DNA from: Bacillota bacterium
GTDB taxonomy: Bacteria > Bacillota > Clostridia > Christensenellales > CAG-138
DNA: 13,111 nt
Assembly (NCBI GenBank): GCA_023461495.1
Contig: JAEYLA010000320.1
Location: 1 to 13,111, forward strand
Reading direction: 5' to 3'
The notes under the pieces: generated by a model
Seen by the model: the letters and a program-made list of their open reading frames with translations, nothing else
What the model was told of the DNA's origin: nothing
Databases searched by the model: none
Shown: positions 12,313 through 13,111 of the stretch, piece by piece
How positions within the stretch are numbered: the stretch's first letter is position 1
Layout of the letters: each line of letters opens with the position of its first letter
Program-made: the position numbers and the translations under genes

Positions 12313-13111
12313 CTATACCTTCAGCTTGGCGAATATCATCCTGCCCGCGGCCGTCTGCAGAACGCTTGTTACAACGGTTTCTACCGCTTCGCCGATATAA
12401 CGGCGCCCGTTTTCCACAACAATCATGGTGCCGTCGTCCAAGTAGCCTACGCCCTGCCCGGCCTCCTTGCCCTCCTTTACGATGGCAAGCGTCATTTCTT
12501 CCCCCGGCAGCACAACGGGCTTGATGGCGTTCGCAAGCTCGTTGATGTTGAATACCGGCACGCTCTGCACGCTTGCAACCTTATTTAAATTATAATCGTT
12601 TGTTATAACAACGCCGCCCATTTCCTGTGCAAGCCGCAACAGCTTTGCGTCCACTTCCGCGATATCGTCAAAATCGCGCTCCTCCACATGCACGGTCATC
12701 GCGAGCTCCTTCTGCATGCGGTGCAGGATATCAAGCCCCCTGCGCCCGCGTCCGCGCTTCAACGAGTCCGCGCTGTCGGCAATATGTCGAAGCTCCTGGA
12801 GCACAAAGCCCGGTACGACGAGTTTTCCCTCCATCACGCCGGTCTCACAGATATCAAAGATGCGCCCGTCGATAATGACGGACGTATCGAGGATCTTCGG
12901 GCGCGCCATCATGGTGGCCCGTTCCTTTTTTGCAGAGGAGCGAATCCAGTCCGGCTCCGCGATTTCGCTTCTGCGCCGCACGGCAATGCTCACGCCCAAA
13001 TAGCCGCACAGCACATAAAGGGCAACATTAATGAGCGCCGCAATCCAGGGTACCGGAATCCGGTTCACCAGCGTACCCAAAAGCAGCGCAATTAAAAGCC
13101 CTATGATCAAT
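12313..13111 (-). CDS. yacL: YacL-like membrane PIN/TRAM-domain protein (5' end cut by window)
   Basis: Only the C-terminal 265 residues or so are present; the frame runs off the window edge, so the true start is not visible. Two hydrophobic segments (about residues 1-17 and 21-44 of the visible part) are followed by a PIN nuclease-like domain: ILDTSVIIDGRI with D75, QEL with E106, D154 in EVDAKLL, and TND with D172, the usual acidic tetrad. A TRAM domain (about 196-265), likely RNA-binding, ends the protein. This order matches the YacL family of Gram-positive bacteria, normally about 360 aa with an N-terminal membrane region, so roughly 100 residues are missing. In Bacillus the family gene lies by disA/radA and ispD, not next to rpoB. 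The TAG at 12315-12313 is followed by 269 bp holding the rpoB promoter. No clear terminator separates them. Its biochemical role is not well established; RNase or RNA-binding activity at the membrane is inferred. Confidence 0.93.
   Translation of the reverse strand, partial: LIIGLLIALLLGTLVNRIPVPWIAALINVALYVLCGYLGVSIAVRRRSEIAEPDWIRSSAKKERATMMARPKILDTSVIIDGRIFDICETGVMEGKLVVPGFVLQELRHIADSADSLKRGRGRRGLDILHRMQKELAMTVHVEERDFDDIAEVDAKLLRLAQEMGGVVITNDYNLNKVASVQSVPVFNINELANAIKPVVLPGEEMTLAIVKEGKEAGQGVGYLDDGTMIVVENGRRYIGEAVETVVTSVLQTAAGRMIFAKLKV

Overview
This is a housekeeping stretch from a Gram-positive bacterium of the Clostridia (Bacillota). The evidence is the RpoB/RpoC/S12/S7/EF-G protein sequences, strong AGGAGG-type ribosome binding sites, the small L7Ae-family protein in front of rpsL, and a YacL-type PIN/TRAM protein. 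The base composition is moderately GC-rich by eye. I cannot name the genus. Every gene I can support lies on the minus strand, so the transcription order runs from high to low coordinates.

Layout in transcription order: (1) 13111-12313, the C-terminal part of a YacL-like membrane PIN/TRAM protein, cut by the window edge. (2) 12312-12044, a 269-bp intergenic region with a near-consensus sigma-A promoter and a leader of about 190 nt. (3) rpoB, rpoC and an unrecognised 248-aa protein with CxxC motifs and two membrane segments, separated by only 23 and 11 nt. (4) 4026-3832, a 195-bp intergenic region with a second near-consensus promoter overlapped by one arm of a 10-bp inverted repeat. (5) The L7Ae-like gene, a 205-bp hairpin-rich gap, then rpsL and rpsG 14 nt apart. 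(6) A 144-bp gap with an 11-bp perfect hairpin and a possible 18-codon leader ORF, then fusA. (7) A 109-bp gap, then the first 67 codons of tuf, cut by the other window edge.

Together these encode the two large catalytic subunits of RNA polymerase, two decoding/assembly proteins of the 30S subunit, the translocase EF-G and the tRNA carrier EF-Tu: the classic rpoBC plus str gene order. The two main promoters share an architecture (TTGACA, 17-bp spacer, TGA extended -10), which fits growth-linked expression of two transcription units with likely read-through between them.

I found no mobile element, CRISPR array, tRNA, rRNA or defence system, and no sign of an undescribed multi-gene system. The items most worth a second look are the unknown zinc-ribbon-like membrane protein in the operon, the inverted repeat over the L7Ae promoter, the structured leaders, and yacL next to rpoB where rplJ-rplL usually sits.
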